This document shows positions 1 to 15,000 of a DNA stretch of 64,000 nucleotides, in pieces. Where the stretch lies: positions 1 to 64,000 of the forward strand of contig JAFMOC010000908.1 in NCBI GenBank assembly GCA_019802505.1, in the 5' to 3' direction. Position numbers and translations under genes: made by a program. Numbering within the stretch: the first letter of the stretch is position 1; the number at the start of each line of letters is the position of its first letter. This stretch comes from Corydoras sp. C115 (Eukaryota > Chordata > Actinopteri > Siluriformes > Callichthyidae). Under the pieces are notes generated by a model. The model had not been told where the DNA came from, made no database searches, and saw nothing but the letters and a program-made list of their open reading frames with translations.

Positions 1-3000
1 TAGGATGATTTTTAGCTTTTAATGGTTCATTCATGTTTCAGAGACTGTTACCTTTTACCTTGATTTTATAGGGCTTTAATTAACAGGCATGGTTAGGAGA
101 ATGATTTTTATACAGAGGTAGGAGATTGTTTTTAATTACGTCATGTTTAACAGGGGGGGGGGGACTGTTTTACCTTTAATAGCAGCAGGTACGGATGATT
201 TTATAGCCGTTTAGTTTTACTCATTTGTTGAAAAACAGACTGTTACCTTTAATGACCAGCAGGTAGGATGATTTTATTATTGCTTTTAAATACGTCATGT
301 GATAACAGACTGTTTAAACTTTTTATTACAGGAGGTAGGATGAATTTTATAGCTTTCATTACGTCATGTTTCAACAGACTGTTACCTTTTTTAATACAGC
401 AGGTAGGGATGATTTTAGTAGCTTTGAAAATTACGGTCATGTAGAAGAAGGAACTGTTTTAACTTGTAATTTAACAGCAGGGTAGGATGAATTTTATCGT
501 CTTTTAAATTAACGTCCCTTGTTAAACAAGACTTTTTTTTTTAATACAGCCAGGTAGGATGATTTTTATAGCTTTAATTACGTCATGTTCAGAGACTGTT
601 ACCTTTAATACAGCAGGTAGGATGATTTTATAGCTTTAATTACGTCATGTTCAGAGACTGTTAACCTTTAATACAGCAGGTAGGATGATTTTATTGCTTT
701 AATTACGTCATGTTCAACAGACTGTTTACCTTTAATACGCAGGTAGGATGATTTTATAGCTTTAATTACGTCATGTTAACAGACTGTTACCTTTAATACA
801 GCAGGTAGGATGATTTTTTATAGCTTTAATTACGTCATTGTTAACAGACTGTTACCTTTTAATACAGCAGGTAGGATGATTTTATAGCTTTAATTACGTT
901 CATGTTAACAGACTGTTACCTTTAATACAGCAGGTAGGATGATTTTATAGCTTTAATTACGTCATGTTAACAGACTGTTTACCTTTAATCAGCAGGTAGG
1001 ATGAATTTTATTAGCTTTAATTACTTTTTTTTTAAATTAATTGTTAACAGACTGTTACCTTTAATACAGCAGGTAGGATGATTTTATAGCTTTAATTACG
1101 TCATGTTAACACCACTGTTACCTTTTAATACAGCAGGTAGGGATGATTTTATAGCTTTAAATTACGTCATGTTCACAGACTGGTTTACCTTTAATACAGC
1201 AGGTAGGGGATGATTTTATAGCTTTAATTACGTCATGTTAACAGGACTGTTACCTTTAATACAGCAGGTAGGATGATTTTATAGCTTTTAATTACATCAT
1301 GTTTAAACAGACTGTTACCTTTAATACAGCAGGTAGGATGATTTTATAGCTTTAATTACGTCATGTTAACAGACTGTTACCTTTAATACAGCAGGTAGGA
1401 TGATTTTATAGCTTTAATTACGTCATGTTAACAGACTGTTACCTTTAATACAGCAGGTAGGATGGATTTTATAGCTTTTAATTAACGTCATGTTAACAGA
1501 CTGTTACCTTTAATACAGCAGGGTAGGATGATTTTATAGCTTTAATTACGTCATGTTAACAGACTGTTACCTTTATACAGCAGGTAGGATGATTTTTATA
1601 GCTTTAATTACGTCATGTTAACAGACTGTTACCTTTAATACAGCAGGTAGGATGATTTTATAGCTTTAATTACGTCATGTTCACAGACTGTTTACCTTTA
1701 AATACAGCAGGTAGGATGATTTTATAGCTTTAATTACGTCATGTTAACAGAACTGTTTTACCTTTAATACAGCAGGTAGGATGATTTTATAGCTTTAATT
1801 ACGTCATGTTATTCACAGAGACTGTTACCTTTAATACAGCAGGTAGGATGATTTTATAGCTTTAATTACGTCATGTTAACAGACTGTTACCTTTAATACA
1901 GCAGGTAGGATGATTTTATAGCTTTAATTACGTCTGTTTTTCAGACTGTTACCTTTAATACAGCAGGTAGGATGATTTTATAGCTTTAATTACGTCATGT
2001 TAACAGACTGTTACCCCTTTAATACAGCAGGTAGGATGATTTTATAGCTTTAATTACGTCATGTTAACAGACTGTTACCTTTAATACAGCAGGTAGGATG
2101 ATTTTATAGCTTTAATTACGTCATGTTAACAGACTGTTACCTTTAATACAGCAGGTAGGATGTTTTATAGCTTTAATTACGGTCATGTTAACACCGACTG
2201 TTACCTTTAATACAGCAGGTAGGATGATTTTTATAGCTTTAATTACGTCATGTTCAGAGACTGTTACCTTTAATACAGCAGGTAGGATGATTTTATAGCT
2301 TTAATTATGTCATGTTAAACAGACTGTTACCTTTAATACAGCAGTAGGATGATTTTAGCTTTATAGCATTTAACATTACGTCATGTTTCAGGTAGGAGAC
2401 TTTACCTTTAATTACAGCAGGTTACCTTTAATGATTTTTATAGCTTTAATTACGTCATGTTCAGAGACTGTTACCTTTAATACAGCAGGTAGGATGATTT
2501 TATAGCTTTAATTACGTCATGGTTCAACAGACTGTTACCTTTTAATACAGCAGGTAGGATGATTTTATAGCTTTAATTACGTCATGTTCAACAGACTGTT
2601 ACCTTTATACAGCAGGTAGGATGATTTTATAGCTTTAATTACGTCATGTTAACAGACTGTTACCTTTAATACAGCAGGTAGGATGATTTTATAGCTTTAA
2701 TTACGTCATGTTAACAGAGACTGTTACCTTTAATACAGCAGGTAGGATGATTTTATAGCTTTAATTACGTCATGTTAACAGACTGTTACCTTTAATACAG
2801 CAGGTAGGATGATTTTATAGCTTTAATTACGTCATGTTAACAGACTGTTACCTTTAATACAGCAGGTAGGATGATTTTATAGCTTTAATTACGTCATGTA
2901 AACAGACTGTTACCTTTAATACAGCAGGTAGGATGATTTTATAGCTTTAATTACGTCATGTTCAGAGACTGTTACCTTTAATACAGCAGGTAGGATGATT

Positions 3001-6000
3001 TTATAGCTTTAATTACGTCATGTTAACAGACTGTTACCTTTAATACAGCAGGTAGGATGATTTTATAGCTTTAATTATGTTTACGTCATGTTAACAGACT
3101 GTTACCTTTAATACAGCAGGTAGGATGATTTTTATAGCTTTAATTACGTCATGTTAACAGACTGTTACCTTTAATACAGCAGGTAGGATGATTTTATAGC
3201 TTTAATTACGTCATGTTCAGAGACTGTTACCTTTAATACAGCAGGTAGGATGATTTTATAGCTTTAATTACGTCATGTTAACAGACTGTTACCTTTAATA
3301 CAGCAGGTAGGATGATTTTATAGCTTTAATTACGTCATGTTACACAGACTGTTACCTTTAATACAGCAGGTAGGATGATTTTATAGCTTTAATTACGTCA
3401 TGTTAACAGACTGTTACCTTTAATACAGCAGGTAGGATGATTTTATAGCTTTAATTACGTCATGTTAAGAGACTGTTACCTTTAATACAGCAGGTAGGAT
3501 GATTTTATAGCTTTAATTACGTCATGTTCACAGACTGTTACCTTTAATACAGCAGGTAGGATGATTTTATAGCTTTAATTACGTCATGTTAACAGACTGT
3601 TACCTTTAATACAGCAGGTAGGATGATTTTATAGCTTTAATTACGTCATGTTAACAGACTGTTACCTTTAATACAGCAGGTAGGATGATTTTATAGCTTT
3701 AATTACGTCATGTTCAGAGACTGTTACCTTTAATACAGCAGGTAGGATGATTTTATAGCTTTAATTACGTCATGTTAACAGACTGTTACCTTTAATACAG
3801 CAGGTAGGATGATTTTATAGCTTTAATTACGTCATGTTAACAGACTGTTACCTTTAATACAGCAGGTAGGATGATTTTATAGCTTTAATTACGTCATGTT
3901 AACAGACTGTTACCTTTAATACAGCAGGTAGGATGATTTTATAGCTTTAATTACGTCATGTTAACAGACTGTTACCTTTAATACAGCAGGTAGGATGATT
4001 TTTATAGCTTTAATTACGTCATGTTTCAGAGACTGTTACCTTTAATACAGCAGGTAGGATGATTTTATAGCTTTAATTACGTCATGTTCACAGACTGTTA
4101 CCTTTAATACAGCAGGTAGGATGATTTTATAGCTTTAATTACGTCATGTTTAACAGACTGTTACCTTTAATACAGCAGGTAGGATGATTTTATAGCTTTA
4201 ATTACGTCATGTTAACAGACTGTTACCTTTAATACAGCAGGTAGGATGATTTTATAGCTTTAATTACGTCATGTTAACAGACTGTTTACCTTTAATACAG
4301 CAGGTAGGATGATTTTATAGCTTTAATTACGTCATGTTAACAGACTGTTACCTTTAATACAGCAGGTAGGATGATTTTATAGCTTTAATTACGTCATGTT
4401 AACAGACTGTTACCTTTAATACAGCAGGTAGGATGATTTTATAGCTTTAATTACGTCATGTTAACAGACTGTTACCTTTAATACAGCAGGTAGGATGATT
4501 TTATAGCTTTAATTACGTCATGTTAACAGACTGTTACCTTTAATACAGCAGGTAGGATGATTTTATAGCTTTAATTACGTCATGTTAACAGACTGTTACC
4601 TTTAATACAGCAGGTAGGATGATTTTATAGCTTTAATTACGTCATGTTAACAGACTGTTACCTTTAATACAGCAGGTAGGATGATTTTATAGCTTTAATT
4701 ACGTCATGTTAACAGACTGTTACCTTTAATACAGCAGGTAGGATGATTTTATAGCTTTAATTACGTCATGTTAACAGACTGTTACCTTTAATACAGCAGG
4801 TAGGATGATTTTTTTATAGCTTTAATTACGTCATGTTCAGAGACTGTTACCTTTAATACAGCAGGTAGGATGATTTTTATAGCTTTAATTACGTCATGTT
4901 AACAGACTGTTACCTTTAATACAGCAGGTAGGATGATTTTATAGCTTTAATTACGTCATGTTCAGAGACTGTTACCTTTAATACAGCAGGTAGGATGATT
5001 TTATAGCTTTAATTACGTCATGTTAACAGACTGTTACCTTTAATACAGCAGGTAGGATGATTTTATAGCTTTAATTACGTCATGTTAACAGACTGTTACC
5101 TTTAATACAGCAGGTAGGATGATTTTATAGCTTTAATTACGTCATGTTAACAGACTGTTACCTTTAATACAGCAGGTAGGATGATTTTATAGCTTTAATT
5201 ACGTCATGTTAGAGACTGTTACCTTTAATACAGCAGGTAGGATGATTTTATAGCTTTAATTACGTCATGTTAACAGACTGTTACCTTTAATACAGCAGGT
5301 AGGATGATTTTATAGCTTTAATTACGTCATGTTAACAGACTGTTACCTTTAATACAGCAGGTAGGATGATTTTATAGCTTTAATTACGTCATGTTAACAG
5401 ACTGTTACCTTTAATACAGCAGGTAGGATGATTTTATAGCTTTAATTACGTCATGTTAACAGACTGTTACCTTTAATACAGCAGGTAGGATGATTTTATA
5501 GCTTTAATTACGTCATGTTAACAGACTGTTACCTTTAATACAGCAGGTAGGATGATTTTATAGCTTTAATTACGTCATGTTAACAGACTGTTACCTTTAA
5601 TACAGCAGGTAGGATGATTTTTATAGCTTTAATTACGTCATGTTCAACAGACTGTTACCTTTAATACAGCAGGTAGGATGATTTTATAGCTTTAATTACG
5701 TCATGTTCAGAGACTGTTACCTTTAATACAGCAGGTAGGATGATTTTATAGCTTTAAATTTTTTTTTTTAATTACGTCATGTTCAGAGACTGTTACCTTT
5801 AATACAGCAGGTAGGATGATTTTATAGCTTTAATTACGTCATGTTAACAGACTGTTACCTTTAATACAGCAGGTAGGATGATTTTATAGCTTTAATTACG
5901 TCATGTTAACAGACTGTTACCTTTAATACAGCAGGTAGGATGATTTTATAGCTTTAATTACGTCATGTTAACAGACTGTTACCTTTAATACAGCAGGTAG

Positions 6001-9000
6001 GATGATTTTATAGCTTTAATTACGTCATGTTCAGAGACTGTTACCTTTAATACAGCAGGTAGGATGATTTTATAGCTTTAATTACGTCATGTTAACAGAC
6101 TGTTACCTTTTTAATACAGCAGGTAGGATGATTTTATAGCTTTAATTACGTCATGTTAACAGACTGTTACCTTTAATACAGCAGGTAGGATGATTTTTAT
6201 AGCTTTAATTACGTCATGTTAACAGACTGTTACCTTTAATACAGCAGGTAGGATGATTTTATAGCTTTAATTACGTCATGTTAACACAGGACTGTTACCT
6301 TTAATACAGCAGGTAGGATGATTTTATAGCTTTAATTACGTCATGTTAACAGACTGTTACCTTTAATACAGCAGGTAGGATGATTTTATAGCTTTAATTA
6401 CGTCATGTTCAACAGACTGTTACCTTTAATACAGCAGGTAGGATGATTTTATAGCTTTAATTACGTCATGTTAACAGACTGTTACCTTTAATACAGCAGG
6501 TAGGATGATTTTATAGCTTTAATTACGTCATGTTAACAGACTGTTACCTTTAATACAGCAGGTAGGATGATTTTATAGCTTTAATTACGTCATGTTAACA
6601 GACTGTTACCTTTAATACAGCAGGTAGGATGATTTTATAGCTTTAATTACGTCATGTTAACAGACTGTTACCTTTAATACAGCAGGTAGGATGATTTTAT
6701 AGCTTTAAATTACGTCATGTTAACAGACTGTTACCTTTAATACAGCAGGTAGGATGATTTTATAGCTTTAATTACGTCATGTTAACAGACTGTTACCTTT
6801 AATACAGCAGGTAGGATGATTTTTTATAGCTTTAATTACGTCATGTTAACAGACTGTTACCTTTAATACAGCAGGTAGGATGATTTTATAGCTTTAATTA
6901 CGTCATGTTCAGAGACTGTTACCTTTAATACAGCAGGTAGGATGATTTTATAGCTTTAATTACGTCATGTTCACAGACTGTTACCTTTAATACAGCAGGT
7001 AGGATGCTTTTTATAGCTTTAATTACGTCATGTTAACAGACTGTTACCTTTAATACAGCAGGTAGGATGATTTTATAGCTTTAATTACGTCATGTTCAGA
7101 GACTGTTACCTTTAATACAGCAGGTAGGATGATTTTATAGCTTTAATTACGTCATGTTCAGAGACTGTTTACCTTTAATACAGCAGGTAGGATGATTTTA
7201 TAGCTTTAATTACGTCATGTTAACAGACTGTTACCTTTAATACAGCAGGTAGGATGATTTTTTTATAGCTTTTAATTACGTCATGTTAACAGACTGTTAC
7301 CTTTAATACAGCAGGTAGGATGATTTTATAGCTTTAATTACGTCATGTTAACAGACTGTTACCTTTAATACAGCAGGTAGGATGATTTTATAGCTTTAAT
7401 TACGTCATGTTAACAGACTGTTACCTTTAATACAGCAGGTAGGATGATTTTATAGCTTTAATTACGTCATGTTAACAGACTGTTACCTTTAATACAGCAG
7501 GTAGGATGATTTTATAGCTTTAATTACGTCATGTTAACAGACTGTTACCTTTAATACAGCAGGTAGGATGATTTTATAGCTTTAATTACGTCATGTTCAG
7601 AGACTGTTACCTTTAATACAGCAGGTAGGATGATTTTATAGCTTTAATTACGTCATGTTAAACAGACTGTTACCTTTAATACAGCAGGTAGGATGATTTT
7701 TTATAGCTTTAATTACGTCATGTTAACAGACTGTTACCTTTAATACAGCAGGTAGGATGATTTTATAGCTTTAATTACGTCATGTTAACAGACTGTTACC
7801 TTTAATACAGCAGGTAGGATGATTTTATAGCTTTAATTACGTCATGTTAACAGACTGTTACCTTTAATACAGCAGGTAGGATGATTTTATAGCTTTAATT
7901 ACGTCATGTTAACAGACTGTTACCTTTAATACAGCAGGTAGGATGATTTTTATAGCTTTAATTACGTCATGTTAACAGACTGTTACCTTTAATACAGCAG
8001 GTAGGATGATTTTATAGCTTTAATTACGTCATGTTAACAGACTGTTACCTTTAATACAGCAGGTAGGATGATTTTATAGCTTTAATTACGTCATGTTTCA
8101 GAGACTGTTACCTTTAATACAGCAGGTAGGATGATTTTATAGCTTTAATTACGTCATGTTAACAGACTGTTACCTTTAATACAGCAGGTAGGATGATTTT
8201 ATAGCTTTAATTACGTCATGTTAACAGACTGTTACCTTTAATACAGCAGGTAGGATGATTTTATAGCTTTAATTACGTCATGTTAACAGACTGTTACCTT
8301 TAATACAGCAGGTAGGATGATTTTTTATAGCTTTAATTACGTCATGTTAACAGAGACTGTTACCTTTAATACAGCAGGTAGGATGATTTTATAGCTTTAA
8401 TTACGTCATGTTAACAGAGACTGTTACCTTTAATACAGCAGGTAGGATGATTTTATAGCTTTAATTACGTCATGTTAACAGACTGTTACCTTTAATACAG
8501 CAGGTAGGATGATTTTATAGCTTTAATTACGTCATGTTAAACAGAGACTGTTACCTTTAATACAGCAGGTAGGATGATTTTATAGCTTTAATTACTTTAA
8601 TTACGTCATGTTAACAGACTGTTACCTTTAATACAGCAGGTAGGATGATTTTATAGCTTTAATTACGTCATGTTAACAGACTGTTACCTTTAATACAGCA
8701 GGTAGGATGATTTTATAGCTTTAATTACGTCATGTTAACAGACTGTTACCTTTAATACAGCAGGTAGGATGATTTTTATAGCTTTAATTACGTCATGTTA
8801 ACAGACTGTTACCTTTAATACAGCAGGTAGGATGATTTTATAGCTTTAATTACGTCATGTTAACAGAGACTGTTACCTTTAATACAGCAGGTAGGATGAT
8901 TTTATAGCTTTAATTACGTCATGTTAACAGACTGTTACCTTTAATACAGCAGGTAGGATGATTTTATAGCTTTAATTACGTCATGTTAACAGACTGTTAC

Positions 9001-12000
9001 CTTTAATACAGCAGGTAGGATGATTTTATAGCTTTAATTACGTCATGTTAACAGACTGTTACCTTTAATACAGCAGGTAGGATGATTTTATAGCTTTAAT
9101 TACGTCATGTTAACAGAGACTGTTACCTTTAATACAGCAGGTAGGATGATTTTATAGCTTTAATTACGTCATGTTAACAGACTGTTACCTTTAATACAGC
9201 AGGTAGGATGATTTTATAGCTTTAATTACGTCATGTTAACAGACTGTTACCTTTAATACAGCAGGTAGGATGATTTTATAGCTTTAATTACGTCATGTTA
9301 ACAGAGACTGTTACCTTTAATACAGCAGGTAGGATGATTTTATAGCTTTAATTACGTCATGTTAACAGACTGTTACCTTTAATACAGCAGGTAGGATGAT
9401 TTTTTATAGCTTTAATTACGTCATGTTAACAGACTGTTACCTTTAATACAGCAGGTAGGATGATTTTATAGCTTTAATTACGTCATGTTCAGAGACTGTT
9501 ACCTTTAATACAGCAGGTAGGATGATTTTATAGCTTTAATTACGTCATGTTAACAGACTGTTACCTTTAATACAGCAGGTAGGATGATTTTTATAGCTTT
9601 AATTACGTCATGTTAACAGACTGTTACCTTTAATACAGCAGGTAGGATGATTTTATAGCTTTAATTACGTCATGTTAACAGACTGTTACCTTTAATACAG
9701 CAGGTAGGATGATTTTATAGCTTTAATTACGTCATGTTAACAGACTGTTACCTTTAATACAGCAGGTAGGATGATTTTATAGCTTTAATTACGTCATGTT
9801 CACAGACTGTTACCTTTAATACAGCAGGTAGGATGATTTTATAGCTTTAATTACGTCATGTTAACAGACTGTTACCTTTAATACAGCAGGTAGGATGATT
9901 TTATAGCTTTAATTACGTCATGTTAACAGACTGTTACCTTTAATACAGCAGGTAGGATGATTTTATAGCTTTAATTACGTCATGTTAACAGAGACTGTTA
10001 CCTTTAATACAGCAGGTAGGATGATTTTATAGCTTTAATTACGTCATGTTTAACAGACTGTTACCTTTAATACAGCAGGTAGGATGATTTTATAGCTTTA
10101 ATTACGTCATGTTCAGAGACTGTTACCTTTAATACAGCAGGTAGGATGATTTTATAGCTTTAATTACGTCATGTTAACAGACTGTTACCTTTAATACAGC
10201 AGGTAGGATGATTTTATAGCTTTAATTACGTCATGTTAACAGACTGTTACCTTTAATACAGCAGGTAGGATGATTTTATAGCTTTAATTACGTCATGTTC
10301 ACAGACTGTTACCTTTAATACAGCAGGTAGGATGATTTTATAGCTTTAATTACGTCATGTTAAGAGACTGTTACCTTTAATACAGCAGGTAGGATGATTT
10401 TATAGCTTTAATTACGTCATGTTAACAGAGACTGTTACCTTTAATACAGCAGGTAGGATGATTTTATAGCTTTAATTACGTCATGTTAACAGACTGTTAC
10501 CTTTAATACAGCAGGTAGGATGATTTTATAGCTTTAATTACGTCATGTTAACAGACTGTTACCTTTAATACAGCAGGTAGGATGATTTTATAGCTTTAAT
10601 TACGTCATGTTAACAGACTGTTACCTTTAATACAGCAGGTAGGATGATTTTATAGCTTTAATTACGTCATGTTAACAGACTGTTACCTTTAATACAGCAG
10701 GTAGGATGATTTTATAGCTTTAATTACGTCATGTTAACAGACTGTTACCTTTAATACAGCAGGTAGGATGATTTTTATAGCTTTAATTACGTCATGTTAA
10801 CAGACTGTTACCTTTAATACAGCAGGTAGGATGATTTTTATAGCTTTAATTACGTCATGTTAACAGACTGTTACCTTTAATACAGCAGGTAGGATGATTT
10901 TATAGCTTTAATTACGTCATGTTAACAGACTGTTACCTTTAATACAGCAGGTAGGATGATTTTATAGCTTTAATTACGTCATGTTAACAGACTGTTACCT
11001 TTAATACAGCAGGTAGGATGATTTTATAGCTTTAATTACGTCATGTTACAGACTGTTACCTTTAATACAGCAGGACTGATTTTATAGCTTTAATTACGTC
11101 ATGTGTTAACAGACTGTTACCTTTAATACAGCAGGTAGGATGATTTTATAGCTTTAATTACGTCATGTTAACAGACTGTTACCTTTAATACAGCAGGTAG
11201 GATGATTTTATAGCTTTAATTACGTCATGTTAACAGACTGTTACCTTTAATACAGCAGGTAGGATGATTTTATAGCTTTAATTACGTCATGTTAACAGAG
11301 ACTGTTACCTTTAATACAGCAGGTAGGATGATTTTATAGCTTTAATTACGTCATGTTAACAGACTGTTACCTTTAATACAGCAGGTAGGATGATTTTATA
11401 GCTTTAATTACGTCATGTTAACAGACTGTTACCTTTAATACAGCAGGTAGGATGATTTTATAGCTTTAATTACGTCATGTTAACAGACTGTTACCTTTAA
11501 TACAGCAGGTAGGATGATTTTATAGCTTTAATTACGTCATGTTAACAGACTGTTACCTTTAATACAGCAGGTAGGATGATTTTATAGCTTTAATTACGTC
11601 ATGTTAACAGACTGTTACCTTTAATACAGCAGGTAGGATGATTTTATAGCTTTAATTACGTCATGTTAACAGACTGTTACCTTTAATACAGCAGGTAGGA
11701 TGATTTTATAGCTTTAATTACGTCATGTTAACAGACTGTTACCTTTAATACAGCAGGTAGGATGATTTTATAGCTTTAATTACGTCATGTTAACAGACTG
11801 TTACCTTTAATACAGCAGGTAGGATGATTTTATAGCTTTAATTACGTCATGTTAACAGACTGTTACCTTTAATACAGCAGGTAGGATGATTTTATAGCTT
11901 TAATTACGTCATGTTCAGAGACTGTTACCTTTAATACAGCAGGTAGGATGATTTTATAGCTTTAATTACGTCATGTTAACAGAGACTGTTACCTTTAATA

Positions 12001-15000
12001 CAGCAGGTAGGATGATTTTATAGCTTTAATTACGTCATGTTAACAGACTGTTACCTTTAATACAGCAGGTAGGATGATTTTATAGCTTTAATTACGTCAT
12101 GTTAACAGACTGTTACCTTTAATACAGCAGGTAGGATGATTTTATAGCTTTAATTACGTCATGTTAACAGACTGTTACCTTTAATACAGCAGGTAGGATG
12201 ATTTTATAGCTTTAATTACGTCATGTTAACAGACTGTTACCTTTAATACAGCAGGTAGGATGATTTTATAGCTTTAATTACGTCATGTTAACAGACTGTT
12301 ACCTTTAATACAGCAGGTAGGATGATTTTATAGCTTTAATTACGTCATGTTAACAGACTGTTACCTTTAATACAGCAGGTAGGATGATTTTATAGCTTTA
12401 ATTACGTCATGTTAACAGACTGTTACCTTTAATACAGCAGGTAGGATGATTTTATAGCTTTAATTACGTCATGTTCAACAGACTGTTACCTTTAATACAG
12501 CAGGTAGGATGATTTTATAGCTTTAATTACGTCATGTTAACAGACTGTTACCTTTAATACAGCAGGTAGGATGATTTTATAGCTTTAATTACGTCATGTT
12601 AACAGACTGTTACCTTTAATACAGCAGGTAGGATGATTTTATAGCTTTAATTACGTCATGTTAACAGACTGTTACCTTTAATACAGCAGGTAGGATGATT
12701 TTATAGCTTTAATTACGTCATGTTAACAGACTGTTACCTTTAATACAGCAGGTAGGATGATTTTATAGCTTTAATTACGTCATGTTAACAGACTGTTACC
12801 TTTAATACAGCAGGTAGGATGATTTTATAGCTTTAATTACGTCATGTTAACAGACTGTTACCTTTAATACAGCAGGTAGGATGATTTTATAGCTTTAATT
12901 ACGTCATGTTCAGAGACTGTTACCTTTAATACAGCAGGTAGGATGATTTTATAGCTTTAATTACGTCATGTTAACAGACTGTTACCTTTAATACAGCAGG
13001 TAGGATGATTTTATAGCTTTAATTACGTCATGTTAACAGAGACTGTTACCTTTAATACAGCAGGTAGGATGATTTTATAGCTTTAATTACGTCATGTTAA
13101 CAGACTGTTACCTTTAATACAGCAGGTAGGATGATTTTATAGCTTTAATTACGTCATGTTAACAGACTGTTACCTTTAATACAGCAGGTAGGATGATTTT
13201 ATAGCTTTAATTACGTCATGTTAACAGACTGTTACCTTTAATACAGCAGGTAGGATGATTTTATAGCTTTAATTACGTCATGTTAACAGACTGTTACCTT
13301 TAATACAGCAGGTAGGATGATTTTATAGCTTTAATTACGTCATGTTCAACAGACTGTTACCTTTAATACAGCAGGTAGGATGATTTTATAGCTTTAATTA
13401 CGTCATGTTAACAGACTGTTACCTTTAATACAGCAGGTAGGATGATTTTATAGCTTTAATTACGTCATGTTAACAGACTGTTACCTTTAATACAGCAGGT
13501 AGGATGATTTTATAGCTTTAATTACGTCATGTTAACAGACTGTTACCTTTAATACAGCAGGTAGGATGATTTTATAGCTTTAATTACGTCATGTTAACAG
13601 ACTGTTACCTTTAATACAGCAGGTAGGATGATTTTATAGCTTTAATTACGTCATGTTAACAGACTGTTACCTTTAATACAGCAGGTAGGATGATTTTATA
13701 GCTTTAATTACGTCATGTTAACAGACTGTTACCTTTAATACAGCAGGTAGGATGATTTTATAGCTTTAATTACGTCATGTTAACAGACTGTTACCTTTAA
13801 TACAGCAGGTAGGATGATTTTATAGCTTTAATTACGTCATGTTAACAGACTGTTACCTTTAATACAGCAGGTAGGATGATTTTATAGCTTTAATTACGTC
13901 ATGTTAACAGACTGTTACCTTTAATACAGCAGGTAGGATGATTTTATAGCTTTAATTACGTCATGTTAACAGACTGTTACCTTTAATACAGCAGGTAGGA
14001 TGATTTTATAGCTTTAATTACGTCATGTTCAGAGACTGTTACCTTTAATACAGCAGGTAGGATGATTTTATAGCTTTAATTACGTCATGTTAACAGACTG
14101 TTACCTTTAATACAGCAGGTAGGATGATTTTATAGCTTTAATTACGTCATGTTAACAGACTGTTACCTTTAATACAGCAGGTAGGATGATTTTATAGCTT
14201 TAATTACGTCATGTTAACAGACTGTTACCTTTAATACAGCAGGTAGGATGATTTTATAGCTTTAATTACGTCATGTTAACAGAGACTGTTACCTTTAATA
14301 CAGCAGGTAGGATGATTTTATAGCTTTAATTACGTCATGTTAACAGACTGTTACCTTTAATACAGCAGGTAGGATGATTTTATAGCTTTAATTACGTCAT
14401 GTTAACAGACTGTTACCTTTAATACAGCAGGTAGGATGATTTTATAGCTTTAATTACGTCATGTTAACAGACTGTTACCTTTAATACAGCAGGTAGGATG
14501 ATTTTATAGCTTTAATTACGTCATGTTAACAGACTGTTACCTTTAATACAGCAGGTAGGATGATTTTATAGCTTTAATTACGTCATGTTAACAGACTGTT
14601 ACCTTTAATACAGCAGGTAGGATGATTTTATAGCTTTAATTACGTCATGTTAACAGACTGTTACCTTTAATACAGCAGGTAGGATGATTTTATAGCTTTA
14701 ATTACGTCATGTTAACAGACTGTTACCTTTAATACAGCAGGTAGGATGATTTTATAGCTTTAATTACGTCATGTTCAGACTGTTACCTTTAATACAGCAG
14801 GTAGGATGATTTTATAGCTTTAATTACGTCATGTTAACAGACTGTTACCTTTAATACAGCAGGTAGGATGATTTTATAGCTTTAATTACGTCATGTTAAC
14901 AGACTGTTACCTTTAATACAGCAGGTAGGATGATTTTATAGCTTTAATTACGTCATGTTAACAGACTGTTACCTTTAATACAGCAGGTAGGATGATTTTA

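Noticed and set aside
249..440. Small open frame inside the tandem array
   Set aside because: It arises from indels within repeat units and does not persist in the regular units.
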